A stretch of DNA of 64,000 nucleotides from HGM12587 sp045128635 (GTDB lineage: Bacteria > Bacillota > Clostridia > Lachnospirales > Lachnospiraceae): NCBI GenBank assembly GCA_045128635.1, contig JBGVRS010000151.1, positions 1 to 64,000 on the forward strand, read 5' to 3'. A program made the translations under genes and the position numbers. The stretch's first letter is position 1, and the number at the start of each line of letters is the position of its first letter. The notes beneath the pieces were generated by a model. That model did no database searches, was not told the origin of the DNA, and saw only the letters and a program-made list of their open reading frames with translations. Positions 23,160 through 32,009 of this stretch are shown piece by piece.

Positions 23160-24743
23160 ATGGCTGATATTAGAAAAGAGATTGAAAAAAGACGTACCTT
23201 TGCTATCATTTCCCACCCGGATGCTGGTAAAACAACGTTGACAGAAAAATTCTTATTATATGGTGGTGCGATTAACCTTGCAGGTTCTGTAAAGGGAAAG
23301 GCAACTGCCAGACATGCAGTTTCAGACTGGATGGAAATCGAAAAACAGAGAGGTATTTCTGTAACTTCCTCTGTACTGCAGTTTAACTATGATAATTATT
23401 GCATTAACATTCTGGATACACCGGGACACCAGGACTTCTCAGAAGATACTTACCGTACACTGATGGCAGCTGACTCGGCTGTCATGGTAATCGATGGTTC
23501 CAAGGGTGTAGAAGCACAGACAAGAAAACTTTTCAAGGTTTGTGCCATGAGACATATTCCGATCTTTACATTTATCAATAAAATGGACCGTGATGCTATG
23601 GATATGTTCGAACTTCTTGATGATATCGAAAAAGAGTTAGGCATTGCTACATGTCCGATCAATTGGCCAATCGGTTCCGGTAAAAACTTTAAAGGTGTTT
23701 ATGACAGAGCAAATCAGCAGGTACATGTATTCTCTGATACTGAAAAAGGTACCAAAGAAGGTGAAGATACTGTTCTGAACATGGAAGAAGCGGAAAAATA
23801 CGTTGGGGAAGAATTATTTGCACAGTTAAATGATGAAATCGAACTTCTTGACGGTGCAAGTGCAGAATTTGATCAGGAACAGGTAGATAAAGGTTTACTT
23901 TCACCGGTATTCTTTGGTTCTGCTTTAACAAACTTTGGTGTTGAAATTTTCTTAAAACATTTCTTAAAGATGACTTCTTCACCACTTCCAAGAAAAGCAG
24001 ATATCGGTATCATTGATCCGATGGAAGAAGATTTCTCTGCTTTTGTATTTAAAATTCAGGCAAACATGAATAAAGCACACCGTGACCGAATCGCATTTAT
24101 GAGAATTTGTTCCGGTAAATTTGATGCCGGTATGGAAGTTTACCATGTGCAGGAAGGTAAAAAACAGAGATTATCCCAGCCACAGCAGTTAATGGCACAA
24201 GATAGAAAGATTGTAGAAGAAGCTTATGCCGGTGATATTATCGGTGTATTTGATCCGGGCATTTATTCCATCGGAGATACCATCTGTATGCCGGGCAAGA
24301 AATTTCAGTACGAAGGAATTCCTACATTCGCGCCGGAACATTTTGCAAGAGTGCGTCAGATTGATACTATGAAACGTAAACAGTTCGTCAAAGGTATCGA
24401 ACAGATTGCGCAGGAAGGTGCGATTCAGATTTTCCAGGAATTTAACAGCGGTATGGAAGAAGTTATCGTTGGTGTTGTAGGTGTTCTGCAGTTTGATGTA
24501 TTAAAATTCCGTATGGAAAATGAATACAATGTTGATATCCGTTTGGAAGAACTTCCATATGAACATATTCGCTGGATTGAAAATGAAGATATCGATGTTT
24601 CTAAGATTACCGGTACATCCGATATGAAACGAATCAAAGATATGAAAGGAAATCCATTGCTTCTGTTTATCAATAGCTGGAGTGTTGGCATGACTCTTGA
24701 TCGAAATGAAGGTCTGATTCTTTCTGAATTCGGTAGAAACTAA
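23160..24743 (+). CDS. prfC: Peptide chain release factor 3
   Basis: A 527-residue translational GTPase that recycles RF1/RF2 after termination. G motifs in order: SHPDAGKTT (P-loop), RGISVTSSV (switch I), DTPGHQDFSEDT (G3), NKMDRD (G4), followed by EF-Tu-like domain II and the RF3 C-terminal domain (SGMEEVIVGVVGVLQFDVL). 527 residues is the standard length. GAGGAG lies nine bases before the ATG. It is the last gene of the operon begun by the AroK-like kinase; no strong terminator follows, only a weak G/C stem near 24750. Confidence 0.95.
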   Translation: MADIRKEIEKRRTFAIISHPDAGKTTLTEKFLLYGGAINLAGSVKGKATARHAVSDWMEIEKQRGISVTSSVLQFNYDNYCINILDTPGHQDFSEDTYRTLMAADSAVMVIDGSKGVEAQTRKLFKVCAMRHIPIFTFINKMDRDAMDMFELLDDIEKELGIATCPINWPIGSGKNFKGVYDRANQQVHVFSDTEKGTKEGEDTVLNMEEAEKYVGEELFAQLNDEIELLDGASAEFDQEQVDKGLLSPVFFGSALTNFGVEIFLKHFLKMTSSPLPRKADIGIIDPMEEDFSAFVFKIQANMNKAHRDRIAFMRICSGKFDAGMEVYHVQEGKKQRLSQPQQLMAQDRKIVEEAYAGDIIGVFDPGIYSIGDTICMPGKKFQYEGIPTFAPEHFARVRQIDTMKRKQFVKGIEQIAQEGAIQIFQEFNSGMEEVIVGVVGVLQFDVLKFRMENEYNVDIRLEELPYEHIRWIENEDIDVSKITGTSDMKRIKDMKGNPLLLFINSWSVGMTLDRNEGLILSEFGRN

Positions 24744-24753
24744 AGAAAAGGCT

Positions 24754-24781
24754 TTGCTTTTTGCCTTAATATTGGTATAAT
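24754..24781 (+). promoter_or_regulatory. Extended -10 promoter of the Asp23 gene
   Basis: TTGCTT (24754-24759), 16 bases, then TATAAT (24776-24781) preceded by TGG, giving an extended -10. Strong enough to suit an abundant protein. Confidence 0.6.
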
Positions 24782-24820
24782 GAAGAGTAGTAACGTTGAA
24801 ATATAACGGAGGATTATATA

Positions 24821-25207
24821 ATGGAAAGAGACGAATTACGTAAAGGCTATACAATTTACGAAGATAAAGATGGAAATACAGTTCAGATCGCTGAAGATGT
24901 GATTGCATCAATCGCAGCAATGAGCATGAAAGATATCAAAGGTGTATATGCAGTTGGTTCAGGAATGAAGAACGGCATTATGGAAAAACTTGGATGGGAA
25001 GACCTTGCAAAAGGTGTTACTGTAGAAGTTTTAGAAGATGGCGTTATCGTAGACGTTGTAATCACTGTAAACTTTGATAAGAAGATTATGGAAGTATCCA
25101 AAGAAATTCAGGATAAGATCCAGACAACAATCAAGGATATGACAGACATGGATGTCATCGCAGTAAATGTACGTGTTGCCGGAGTAAATGAAGTGCCGGA
25201 AGCATAG
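24821..25207 (+). CDS. Asp23/Gls24 family envelope stress response protein
   Basis: A 128-residue cytoplasmic Asp23-family protein, covering the whole domain: IAEDVIASIAAMSMKDIKGVYAV near the start, a Gly-rich turn, and the C-terminal VNVRVAGVNEV strand. Family members coat the inner face of the membrane and respond to cell wall or alkaline stress; in Clostridia one copy stands just before nusB, as here. ACGGAGGA lies upstream of the ATG. It has its own promoter and terminator and so is probably expressed separately and highly. Confidence 0.93.
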   Translation: MERDELRKGYTIYEDKDGNTVQIAEDVIASIAAMSMKDIKGVYAVGSGMKNGIMEKLGWEDLAKGVTVEVLEDGVIVDVVITVNFDKKIMEVSKEIQDKIQTTIKDMTDMDVIAVNVRVAGVNEVPEA

Positions 25208-25227
25208 GCTGCAAACAAGAATTTATG

Positions 25228-25256
25228 AGGGATGTCACTTTGACATCCCTATTTTA
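25228..25256 (+). terminator. Terminator after the Asp23 gene
   Basis: Perfect 10-bp stem agggatgtca / tgacatccct with a CTT loop, followed by ATTTT. No promoter is visible between it and nusB, so the following operon may depend on partial read-through. Confidence 0.75.
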
Positions 25257-25282
25257 AAATACAGGGATTCCCAAAGGAGAAT

Positions 25283-25687
25283 ATGATGAAACGTAGAGAA
25301 CTGAGAGAACACATTTTTGAAATTCTCTTCCGTGTAGAGTTTATGAATGAAAACGATATGGAAGAACAGATGGAATTGTTTTTTGAAGATTTAGCAGAAG
25401 CAAAACCATCAGATGTGGACTACATTAAAAACAAATATATGGCAGTTCGTGAAAAAATGCCAATGATCGACATTATGATCGATGAAAAATCCAAAGGCTG
25501 GAAAACAAGCCGTATGGGTAAGGTGGAACTTACAATTTTAAGACTTGCAGTTTATGAAATGTTATTCGATGAAGACGTTCCGGCAACTGTAGCAATCAAT
25601 GAAGCAGTAGAAATCGCAAAGAAATTTGGCGGTGATGACACACCTGCATTTGTAAATGGTGTGCTTGCAAAAGTAATTGCGATTTAA
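25283..25687 (+). CDS. nusB: Transcription antitermination factor NusB
   Basis: A 134-residue all-helical NusB protein, which with NusE/S10 binds boxA RNA to prevent early termination in rRNA operons. Typical segments are RRELREHIFEILFRVEF at the start, WKTSRMGKVELTILRLAVYEM in the middle (in parts), and VAINEAVEIAKKFGGDDTPAFVNGVL at the end (in parts). AAGGAG lies just before two adjacent ATG codons (25283, 25286); either could be used. It begins the run nusB-xseA-xseB-ispA-dxs-tlyA-nadK-argR-recN, a conserved clostridial order. Confidence 0.94.
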   Translation: MMKRRELREHIFEILFRVEFMNENDMEEQMELFFEDLAEAKPSDVDYIKNKYMAVREKMPMIDIMIDEKSKGWKTSRMGKVELTILRLAVYEMLFDEDVPATVAINEAVEIAKKFGGDDTPAFVNGVLAKVIAI

Positions 25688-25700
25688 ATAAGGAAAGTGT

Positions 25701-26912
25701 ATGAAACAAAATGTTTACAGTGTAGGGCAGGTCAATACGTATATTAAAAATATGTTTGGACAGGATTATCTGCTGAATCGTCTTTATGTGAAAGGTGAGG
25801 TGTCCAACTGTAAATATCACACGTCAGGACATGTCTATTTTTCACTAAAGGATGAAACAGGTGCCATTGCCTGTGTCATGTTTGCTGCTCAAAGAAGCAA
25901 CATGAAATTTCGTCTGGCAGAGGGTCAGAGAGTCATTGTTCTTGGCAGTGTGAGAGTCTATGAGAGAGATGGAAAATATCAGCTTTACGCCAACGAAATC
26001 GTATTAGATGGTGTAGGGCTGCTTTATGAGCGTTTTGTAGCGTTGAAGAAGGAATTGGAAGAGATGGGCATGTTTGCCCTGGAATACAAAAAGCCAATTC
26101 CTGCTTATTGTAAAAAAGTTGGAATTGTCACTGCACCAACAGGAGCTGCTATTCGGGATATTATGAATATTTCTAAACGAAGGAATCCTTATGTGCAGCT
26201 AATCTTATATCCGGCATTGGTACAGGGAGAAATGGCGGCGCCGAGCATCGTGCGTGGCATCGAAGCTCTGGATAAAATGGGACTGGATGTGATCATTGTA
26301 GGTCGTGGCGGTGGTTCCATGGAAGATTTGTGGGCGTTTAATGAAGAGATTGTTGCAAGAGCCATTTTTCATTGTCAGACCCCGGTAATCTCAGCGGTTG
26401 GGCATGAGACAGATACGACCATCGCAGACTATGTGGCAGATTTGCGTGCTCCGACACCTTCAGCGGCAGCAGAGCTTGCCGTTTACAATATCAGAGATGT
26501 ATTGGATAAGCTGGATAGCTATAAAATGCGTATGAATCACGCAATGACCGGCAAGGTACGTTTGATTCGGAAAGAGTTGGAAACTTACGAACTTCGCATC
26601 AAAGCACTGAGTCCTGCGCAGCAGTTGATTGAAAAACGTACACTGGCAGCAGATTTGGCAAATCAGCTGGAACTTAGTATGAAAAATAACCTGCGGGAAA
26701 AGAGATTTTTACTGCAGATGTATATAGAAAAACTAAATGGTCTGTCACCGCTTAAAAAACTGAATCAGGGTTACTCCTTTGTGGCGGATTCGTATGGGAA
26801 AGCGGTTACTTCTATTGAAGGAATCAAAGAATCTGATGAATTGACGATTCATGTGACAGACGGTGAGATTAAGGCAAAGGTAAAGGAAACGAAAGGAATC
26901 ATCAGAGTATGA
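25701..26912 (+). CDS. xseA: Exodeoxyribonuclease VII large subunit
   Basis: A 403-residue large subunit of exonuclease VII, a metal-independent single-strand nuclease acting with XseB. Order: N-terminal OB fold (about 1-105, SVGQVNTYIKNMF and VKGEVSNCKYHTSGHVYF), the catalytic domain with VGIVTAPTGAAIRDI, GRGGGSMEDLWAFN and SAVGHETDTTIADYVADLRAPTPSAAAE (in parts), then a long coiled coil and the C-terminal segment with LNQGYSFV. The length is slightly below the 440 residues of the Escherichia coli protein, usual for Firmicutes. It overlaps xseB by four bases (ATGA). Confidence 0.95.
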   Translation: MKQNVYSVGQVNTYIKNMFGQDYLLNRLYVKGEVSNCKYHTSGHVYFSLKDETGAIACVMFAAQRSNMKFRLAEGQRVIVLGSVRVYERDGKYQLYANEIVLDGVGLLYERFVALKKELEEMGMFALEYKKPIPAYCKKVGIVTAPTGAAIRDIMNISKRRNPYVQLILYPALVQGEMAAPSIVRGIEALDKMGLDVIIVGRGGGSMEDLWAFNEEIVARAIFHCQTPVISAVGHETDTTIADYVADLRAPTPSAAAELAVYNIRDVLDKLDSYKMRMNHAMTGKVRLIRKELETYELRIKALSPAQQLIEKRTLAADLANQLELSMKNNLREKRFLLQMYIEKLNGLSPLKKLNQGYSFVADSYGKAVTSIEGIKESDELTIHVTDGEIKAKVKETKGIIRV

Positions 26913-27103
26913 CACTGGAAAAAGCATTTGAGGAATTAGAAGTGATTATCGAAAAAATGAACTCAAAAGAGGTATCTTTGGATGATTCATTTTCCCTTTA
27001 TACAGAAGGAACAAAACTTTTAAAATATTGTAACGAGCAGCTGGATACGGTAGAAAAGAAGATGCTCGTTTTAAGTGAGGAAGGTGAACTTCATGAGTTT
27101 TAA
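26909..27103 (+). CDS. xseB: Exodeoxyribonuclease VII small subunit
   Basis: A 64-residue helical protein with the XseB pattern: FEELEVIIEKMNSKEVSLDDSF (in parts), then LYTEGTKLLKYCNEQLDTVE. Several copies coat the large subunit. Its ATG overlaps the xseA stop and its own 3' end overlaps the ispA start by 11 bases, so all three are translationally coupled. Confidence 0.93.
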   Translation: MTLEKAFEELEVIIEKMNSKEVSLDDSFSLYTEGTKLLKYCNEQLDTVEKKMLVLSEEGELHEF

Positions 27104-27977
27104 AGAACAGATGGCTGGAAAAGTTGCTGAAATTGAAGAGATTTTAAAGGCTTATATGCCAAAAGAAGAAGGCACGCAGAAACTGATCATGGAAGCAATG
27201 AATTATTCCGTGACAGTCGGAGGCAAACGTCTGCGACCAATGCTGATGCAGGAAACTTATCGTTTATTTGGCGGTGAGGGAGATGCGATTGAACCATTTA
27301 TGGCAGCACAGGAAATGATTCATACCTACTCACTGGTTCATGATGATCTTCCGGCAATGGACAATGATGAATATCGCCGCGGAAAGAAGACTACCTGGGT
27401 AGCTTATGGCGAAGATATGGCAATCCTTGCAGGGGATGGTCTGTTAAACTATGCATTTGAAACTGCTTTGAAGGCATTTGGAAAAGAAGATGCCGTGAGA
27501 GTGGCAGAGTGTTTAAAAATTTTAGCCGGAAAAGCCGGAATTTATGGCATGATTGGTGGCCAGGTGGTCGATGTCATGTCAGAAGAAAAGAAAATTGATA
27601 TGGAAACATTGCTTTTCATTCACCGCAATAAAACAAGTGCACTGATCCAGAGTTCCATGATGATTGGTGCAGTGATGGCTGGCGCATCGAAAGAAGATGT
27701 GGAAAAAATTGAGAAAATCGGTGAAGATATCGGTCTTGCGTTCCAGATTCAGGATGATATTTTGGATGTAACAAGCTCTTTAGAAGTGCTTGGAAAACCT
27801 GTGGGCAGCGATGAAAAGAATGAAAAGACAACCTATATTACTCTAGAGGGATTTGAAAAATCCAAAAAAGATGTGGAAGAAATTTCCCACAGAGCCATTG
27901 CCGGCTTAAAATCATTTGAGAGGGAAAATCAGTTTTTGAATGAACTGGTAGAAATGTTAATACATAGAGAAAAGTAA
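27093..27977 (+). CDS. ispA: Geranyl/farnesyl diphosphate synthase
   Basis: A 294-residue trans-isoprenyl diphosphate synthase making farnesyl diphosphate from IPP and DMAPP. It has GGKRLRP near residue 45, the first Asp-rich motif HDDLPAMDNDEYRRG (with two residues inserted in the DDxxxxD form typical of bacterial FPP synthases), KTTYIT-type KxT sites and the second motif FQIQDDILDV. The length is normal. The start is ATG 27093, with GAGGAAGG inside xseB; the GTG at 27075 precedes that site. It supplies dxs-pathway products for undecaprenyl and quinone-type lipids. Confidence 0.93.
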   Translation: MSFKEQMAGKVAEIEEILKAYMPKEEGTQKLIMEAMNYSVTVGGKRLRPMLMQETYRLFGGEGDAIEPFMAAQEMIHTYSLVHDDLPAMDNDEYRRGKKTTWVAYGEDMAILAGDGLLNYAFETALKAFGKEDAVRVAECLKILAGKAGIYGMIGGQVVDVMSEEKKIDMETLLFIHRNKTSALIQSSMMIGAVMAGASKEDVEKIEKIGEDIGLAFQIQDDILDVTSSLEVLGKPVGSDEKNEKTTYITLEGFEKSKKDVEEISHRAIAGLKSFERENQFLNELVEMLIHREK

Positions 27978-27987
27978 GGTAACTGCT

Positions 27988-29847
27988 ATGGTATTAGAAA
28001 AAATTAACGAAGTAAATGATATTAAAAATTTAAGCTGGGAAGAACTGGAAGTTTTATCGGAAGAAATCAGAGAATTTCTCATTGAGAAAATCAGCGTTAC
28101 CGGTGGACACCTTGCACCAAATCTGGGTGTTGTGGAGCTTACCATGGCGCTTCATCTGAGTTTTGATCTTCCGGCAGACAAAATTGTCTGGGATGTTGGA
28201 CATCAGGCATATACCCATAAGATTCTGACCGGTCGTAAAACCGGTTTTGATGAACTGCGCAAATATGGCGGTATGAGCGGTTTTCCAAAGAGAAAAGAAA
28301 GCGACTGCGACTGCTTTGATACAGGACATAGTTCTACTTCTATTTCAGCAGCAATGGGGCTTGTCAATGCCAGAGATCTTCTGGGCGAAAAACATCATGT
28401 AATTGCTGTTATTGGTGATGGAGCTCTTACCGGCGGTATGGCATATGAAGCGTTGAATAATGCTTCTCATTTAAAAAAGAATTTTATCATTGTATTAAAT
28501 GACAACAAAATGTCGATTTCAGAAAACCTGGGCGGCATGTCAAAATACTTAAATTCTATCAGAACTGCAGACTTTTATAACGGCTTAAAGAGTGGTGTGG
28601 AAAATACACTTATTCATATGGGCGGTCAGAAGGTTGCAGAAGGTCTGAAACGAACCAAAGATGGTATCAAACAGTGGTTTGTACCGGGAATGCTTTTTGA
28701 AAATATGGGTATTAAGTATTTAGGACCTGTAGACGGACATGATATTGCAGCAATGCGCAGAGTATTCAGTGAAGCAAAACGTGTCAAAGGTGCAGTCATC
28801 GTACATGTGCTGACAAAAAAAGGCTGTGGATATGAACCGGCAGAAAAGAATCCGGCAAAATTCCATGGTACAGATCCATTTGTGATTGAAACCGGGCTTC
28901 CAAAGAAAAAGAAAGAAAAACCAAACTATACAGACGTTTTTTCAGCAGCGCTTTGTAAGCTTGCTGAAAAAGACGAAAATGTGGTTGCAATTACAGCAGC
29001 CATGCCGGATGGTACGGGACTTAAAAAATTTGCAAATCAATATCCAAAGAGATTTTTTGACGTTGGTATTGCAGAAGAGCATGCGGTAACTTTCGCAGCC
29101 GGGCTTGCGGCAGGCGGAATGACACCGGTAGTAGCCGTATATTCGTCGTTTTTACAGAGAGCCTATGACCAGATTGTGCATGATGTATGCATTCAGAACT
29201 TACATGTGGTTTTTGCTATTGACCGTGCAGGACTTGTTGGAAGTGATGGAGAAACCCATCAGGGAATTTTTGATTTATCTTTCCTTTCAAGTATTCCAAA
29301 CCTTTGTATTATGGCACCAAAGAATAAGCAGGAATTATATTCTATGCTGAAGTTTGCCTTAAAATATAATGGACCAATCGCAATCCGATACCCAAGAGGC
29401 GAAGCCTATGAAGGGTTAGAGGGATTCCGTGAAAAGATTGTTTACGGCAAAGCAGAAGTACTTTATAAAGAACAGGATGTTGCACTATTTGCAGTTGGAA
29501 GTATGGTAAAAATTGCAGAGGAAGTGCGTGAAATATTAAAAGAAAAGGGCTTGAACTGTTCACTGATCAATGCCCGATTTGTAAAAGAATTTGATAAAGA
29601 ACTGATCAGAGAATTATCAGCTGACCATAAACTTTTGGTTACGATGGAAGAAAATGTAGTAACAGGCGGTTTTGGTGAGCATGTGGTTGACTATGTAAGC
29701 ACAAATCACATTGATCTGGAAGTGGAAAAGGTTGCGCTTCCTGATATGTATGTAGAACATGGCAATGTAAATATTCTCTACAGGGATGCAAAAATAGATG
29801 CAGAGTCCGTGGCAGAGCGTATTTTGGCAGTTACGGAAGCGTTATAA
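27988..29847 (+). CDS. dxs: 1-deoxy-D-xylulose-5-phosphate synthase
   Basis: A 619-residue thiamine-diphosphate enzyme that condenses pyruvate and glyceraldehyde-3-phosphate, the first step of the methylerythritol phosphate isoprenoid pathway. Domains: N-terminal TPP domain with GHQAYTHKILTGR, TGHSSTSISAAMG and GDGALTGGMAYEALN (about 65-190), central pyrimidine-binding domain with GIAEEHAVTFAAGLA (about 350-365) and DRAGLVGSDGETHQG, and the C-terminal transketolase domain. The length is standard. It lies 10 bases after ispA, so isoprenoid genes are co-transcribed. Confidence 0.96.
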   Translation: MVLEKINEVNDIKNLSWEELEVLSEEIREFLIEKISVTGGHLAPNLGVVELTMALHLSFDLPADKIVWDVGHQAYTHKILTGRKTGFDELRKYGGMSGFPKRKESDCDCFDTGHSSTSISAAMGLVNARDLLGEKHHVIAVIGDGALTGGMAYEALNNASHLKKNFIIVLNDNKMSISENLGGMSKYLNSIRTADFYNGLKSGVENTLIHMGGQKVAEGLKRTKDGIKQWFVPGMLFENMGIKYLGPVDGHDIAAMRRVFSEAKRVKGAVIVHVLTKKGCGYEPAEKNPAKFHGTDPFVIETGLPKKKKEKPNYTDVFSAALCKLAEKDENVVAITAAMPDGTGLKKFANQYPKRFFDVGIAEEHAVTFAAGLAAGGMTPVVAVYSSFLQRAYDQIVHDVCIQNLHVVFAIDRAGLVGSDGETHQGIFDLSFLSSIPNLCIMAPKNKQELYSMLKFALKYNGPIAIRYPRGEAYEGLEGFREKIVYGKAEVLYKEQDVALFAVGSMVKIAEEVREILKEKGLNCSLINARFVKEFDKELIRELSADHKLLVTMEENVVTGGFGEHVVDYVSTNHIDLEVEKVALPDMYVEHGNVNILYRDAKIDAESVAERILAVTEAL

Positions 29848-29857
29848 GAGGAAAGAC

Positions 29858-30655
29858 ATGAAAGAACGATTAGATGTATTGCTGGTCGGCAGAGGACTGG
29901 CACAGTCGAGAGAAAAAGCAAAAGCAATCATTATGTCCGGAAATGTATTTGTGGAAGGTCAGAGAGAAGATAAGGCCGGAACCATGTTTCCTGATACAGT
30001 AAACATTGAAGTGAAAGGGTATGTACAGAAGTATGTAAGCCGTGGTGGTTTAAAGCTTGAAAAGGCTATGGATCATTTTGACGTGTCGTTGCAGGATAAA
30101 GTATGTATGGATGTAGGTTCTTCTACAGGCGGTTTTACAGATTGCATGCTTCAGAACGGTGCGTGTAAAGTGTATGCAGTAGATGTCGGTCACGGACAGC
30201 TGGACTGGAAGCTTCGCAATGACGAACGAGTTGTTTGTATGGAACGTACCAACATTCGTTACGTAACTCCGGAGGATTTACAGGAACCTCCTTCATTTGT
30301 ATCTATCGATGTGGCTTTTATTTCTCTGACAAAGGTTTTGGAACCAGTAAAAAATGTGATGACAGAAGACGGTCAGGTGGTCTGTCTGATTAAACCGCAG
30401 TTTGAGGCTGGAAGAGAAAAAGTTGGAAAAAAAGGTGTAGTGCGAGATAAAGAGGTTCATTTGGAAGTCATCGAAATGGTGATTTTATACGCACAGTCCC
30501 TTGGATTTGAAATTAAAAATTTAGAGTTTTCTCCGATTAAAGGTCCGGAAGGAAACATTGAATATCTGTTACATTTACAGAACAACAGTCAGGGCATCGC
30601 AGAACATGTAGACCCTGCAGCGTGCGTCATGGAGGCGCATAAGACATTATCTTAA
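29858..30655 (+). CDS. tlyA: TlyA family rRNA cytidine-2'-O-methyltransferase
   Basis: A 265-residue protein with an N-terminal S4 RNA-binding domain (about 1-60, RLDVLLVGRGLAQSREKAKA) and an FtsJ-like Rossmann methyltransferase domain (SRGGLKLEKA, DVGSSTGGFTDCML for SAM binding, KPQFEAGRE). TlyA methylates ribose of cytidine in 16S and/or 23S rRNA; mycobacterial TlyA sets capreomycin sensitivity. Despite old hemolysin annotations it is an RNA enzyme. The start is ATG 29858 with AAGAGGAAAG upstream, 10 bases after dxs. Confidence 0.92.
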   Translation: MKERLDVLLVGRGLAQSREKAKAIIMSGNVFVEGQREDKAGTMFPDTVNIEVKGYVQKYVSRGGLKLEKAMDHFDVSLQDKVCMDVGSSTGGFTDCMLQNGACKVYAVDVGHGQLDWKLRNDERVVCMERTNIRYVTPEDLQEPPSFVSIDVAFISLTKVLEPVKNVMTEDGQVVCLIKPQFEAGREKVGKKGVVRDKEVHLEVIEMVILYAQSLGFEIKNLEFSPIKGPEGNIEYLLHLQNNSQGIAEHVDPAACVMEAHKTLS

Positions 30656-30665
30656 GAGGCAGCAT

Positions 30666-31532
30666 ATGAACAAATTTTACATCATTACCAATCATCAAAA
30701 AGATGAAAAATTGGAAGTGACAAGAAAAATCCAGGAATATCTGGAAAAACATGGAAAAGTCTGCTATATCCAGTGTGAGGCAAAACCGGGTGCAGACACA
30801 GAAAACTATAGATTTACAAATGCAGCAGAAATTCCGGAAGATGTGGAATGTGTACTGGTACTTGGCGGTGACGGAACATTGATTCAGGCAGCCAGAGATA
30901 CCATTCATCGCAATATCCCACTTCTGGGCTTTAACTTTGGTACACTGGGATTTCTTGCTGAAATAGAAAAAGAAAATATGTATACAGCACTGGATAAGCT
31001 GATGAATAATGAATATTATCTGGAGTCCAGAATGATGCTGACAGGGACAGTTTATCGTGATGGAGAACCTATGATGTCTGACATTGCGTTAAATGATATT
31101 GTTTTGAACCGAAGCGGGGCACTGCGCACAATTAATTACGAAATTTACGTAAATGGTGACTTCTTATACTCCTGCCCGGCTGACGGAATCATTATTTCCA
31201 CTCCAACGGGATCGACAGGATACAACCTGTCTGCCAGAGGACCGATTGTGTCTCCAAGCTCATCCATGATTGTTTTGACACCAATCTGTCCGCACAGTCT
31301 GACATCCAGCAGTATTGTTTTGTCTGCTGATGACAAGGTTGCAGTCAAGATGGGTCCAGGCAGAAGAAATGCAAATGAAGCAGCCGTTGTGACTTTTGAT
31401 GGCGCACAGTCAGCTGGACTGATCATCGGAGATTATGTGGAAATTACACAGGCAAAAGAAACTACCAAGCTTGTTAAAATCAGTAAAAAAAGTTTTGTAG
31501 AAACTGTAAGAAAGAAAATGCAATTTAATTAA
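30666..31532 (+). CDS. nadK: NAD kinase
   Basis: A 288-residue ATP-NAD kinase making NADP. The hallmark GGDGTLIQAAR (about residues 60-70), LGFNFGTLGFLAEIE, the NExxLNR-like LNDIVLNRSG and the TPTGSTGYNLSA segment are all present. The length is normal. It starts 10 bases after tlyA with AGAGG upstream. It is probably regulated only with its operon. Confidence 0.95.
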   Translation: MNKFYIITNHQKDEKLEVTRKIQEYLEKHGKVCYIQCEAKPGADTENYRFTNAAEIPEDVECVLVLGGDGTLIQAARDTIHRNIPLLGFNFGTLGFLAEIEKENMYTALDKLMNNEYYLESRMMLTGTVYRDGEPMMSDIALNDIVLNRSGALRTINYEIYVNGDFLYSCPADGIIISTPTGSTGYNLSARGPIVSPSSSMIVLTPICPHSLTSSSIVLSADDKVAVKMGPGRRNANEAAVVTFDGAQSAGLIIGDYVEITQAKETTKLVKISKKSFVETVRKKMQFN

Positions 31533-31553
31533 ACGGCATTTTTGGGAGGTTAT

Positions 31554-32000
31554 ATGAAAGGAAAACGTCAGGAAGCCATTTTAGAACTGGTGAAAAAATA
31601 CGAGATTGAAACCCAGGAAGAACTGGCGGAAAAGTTAAATAAATCCGGTTTTGCAGTGACTCAGGCGACGATTTCAAGAGACATCAGAGAATTAAAGCTG
31701 ACAAAGATTCAGCGTGGTGCAAAACAGGTATATGCTGCACTGGCTGAAAATAAGTATTCAAACAGCAATAAATACATTGATATTTTAAAGCACAGCTTTG
31801 TTTCCATGGATATGGCTCAAAATATTTTGGTGGTAAAAACAGCATCCGGAACTGCTATGGCACTGGCTACTGCGCTGGACTCCCTGCATTGGGACGAAAT
31901 TGTAGGAACAATTGCAGGAGATGATACGGTGATGTGCGCCATTCGTACAGTGGAAGATACGAAAAAGCTGATGAAAAGGCTTGAGGATATTTTAAAATAA
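31554..32000 (+). CDS. argR: Arginine repressor
   Basis: A 148-residue ArgR/AhrC regulator. The N-terminal winged helix (about 1-70) contains TQEELAEKLNKSGFAVTQATISRDIRELKL (in parts), and the C-terminal hexamerisation and arginine-binding domain contains VVKTASGTAMALATALD and GTIAGDDTVM, with the paired acidic residues that bind arginine. It controls arginine biosynthesis and catabolism genes. The start is ATG 31554 with GGGAGG; the longer frame starts at a TTG inside the binding site. As in many Firmicutes it sits next to recN. Confidence 0.94.
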   Translation: MKGKRQEAILELVKKYEIETQEELAEKLNKSGFAVTQATISRDIRELKLTKIQRGAKQVYAALAENKYSNSNKYIDILKHSFVSMDMAQNILVVKTASGTAMALATALDSLHWDEIVGTIAGDDTVMCAIRTVEDTKKLMKRLEDILK

Positions 32001-32009
32001 GGTGAAACA

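Noticed and set aside
24501..24920. A 139-codon minus-strand frame across the prfC end and the Asp23 promoter.
   Set aside because: It covers a good promoter and the start of the Asp23 gene on the other strand and resembles no protein.
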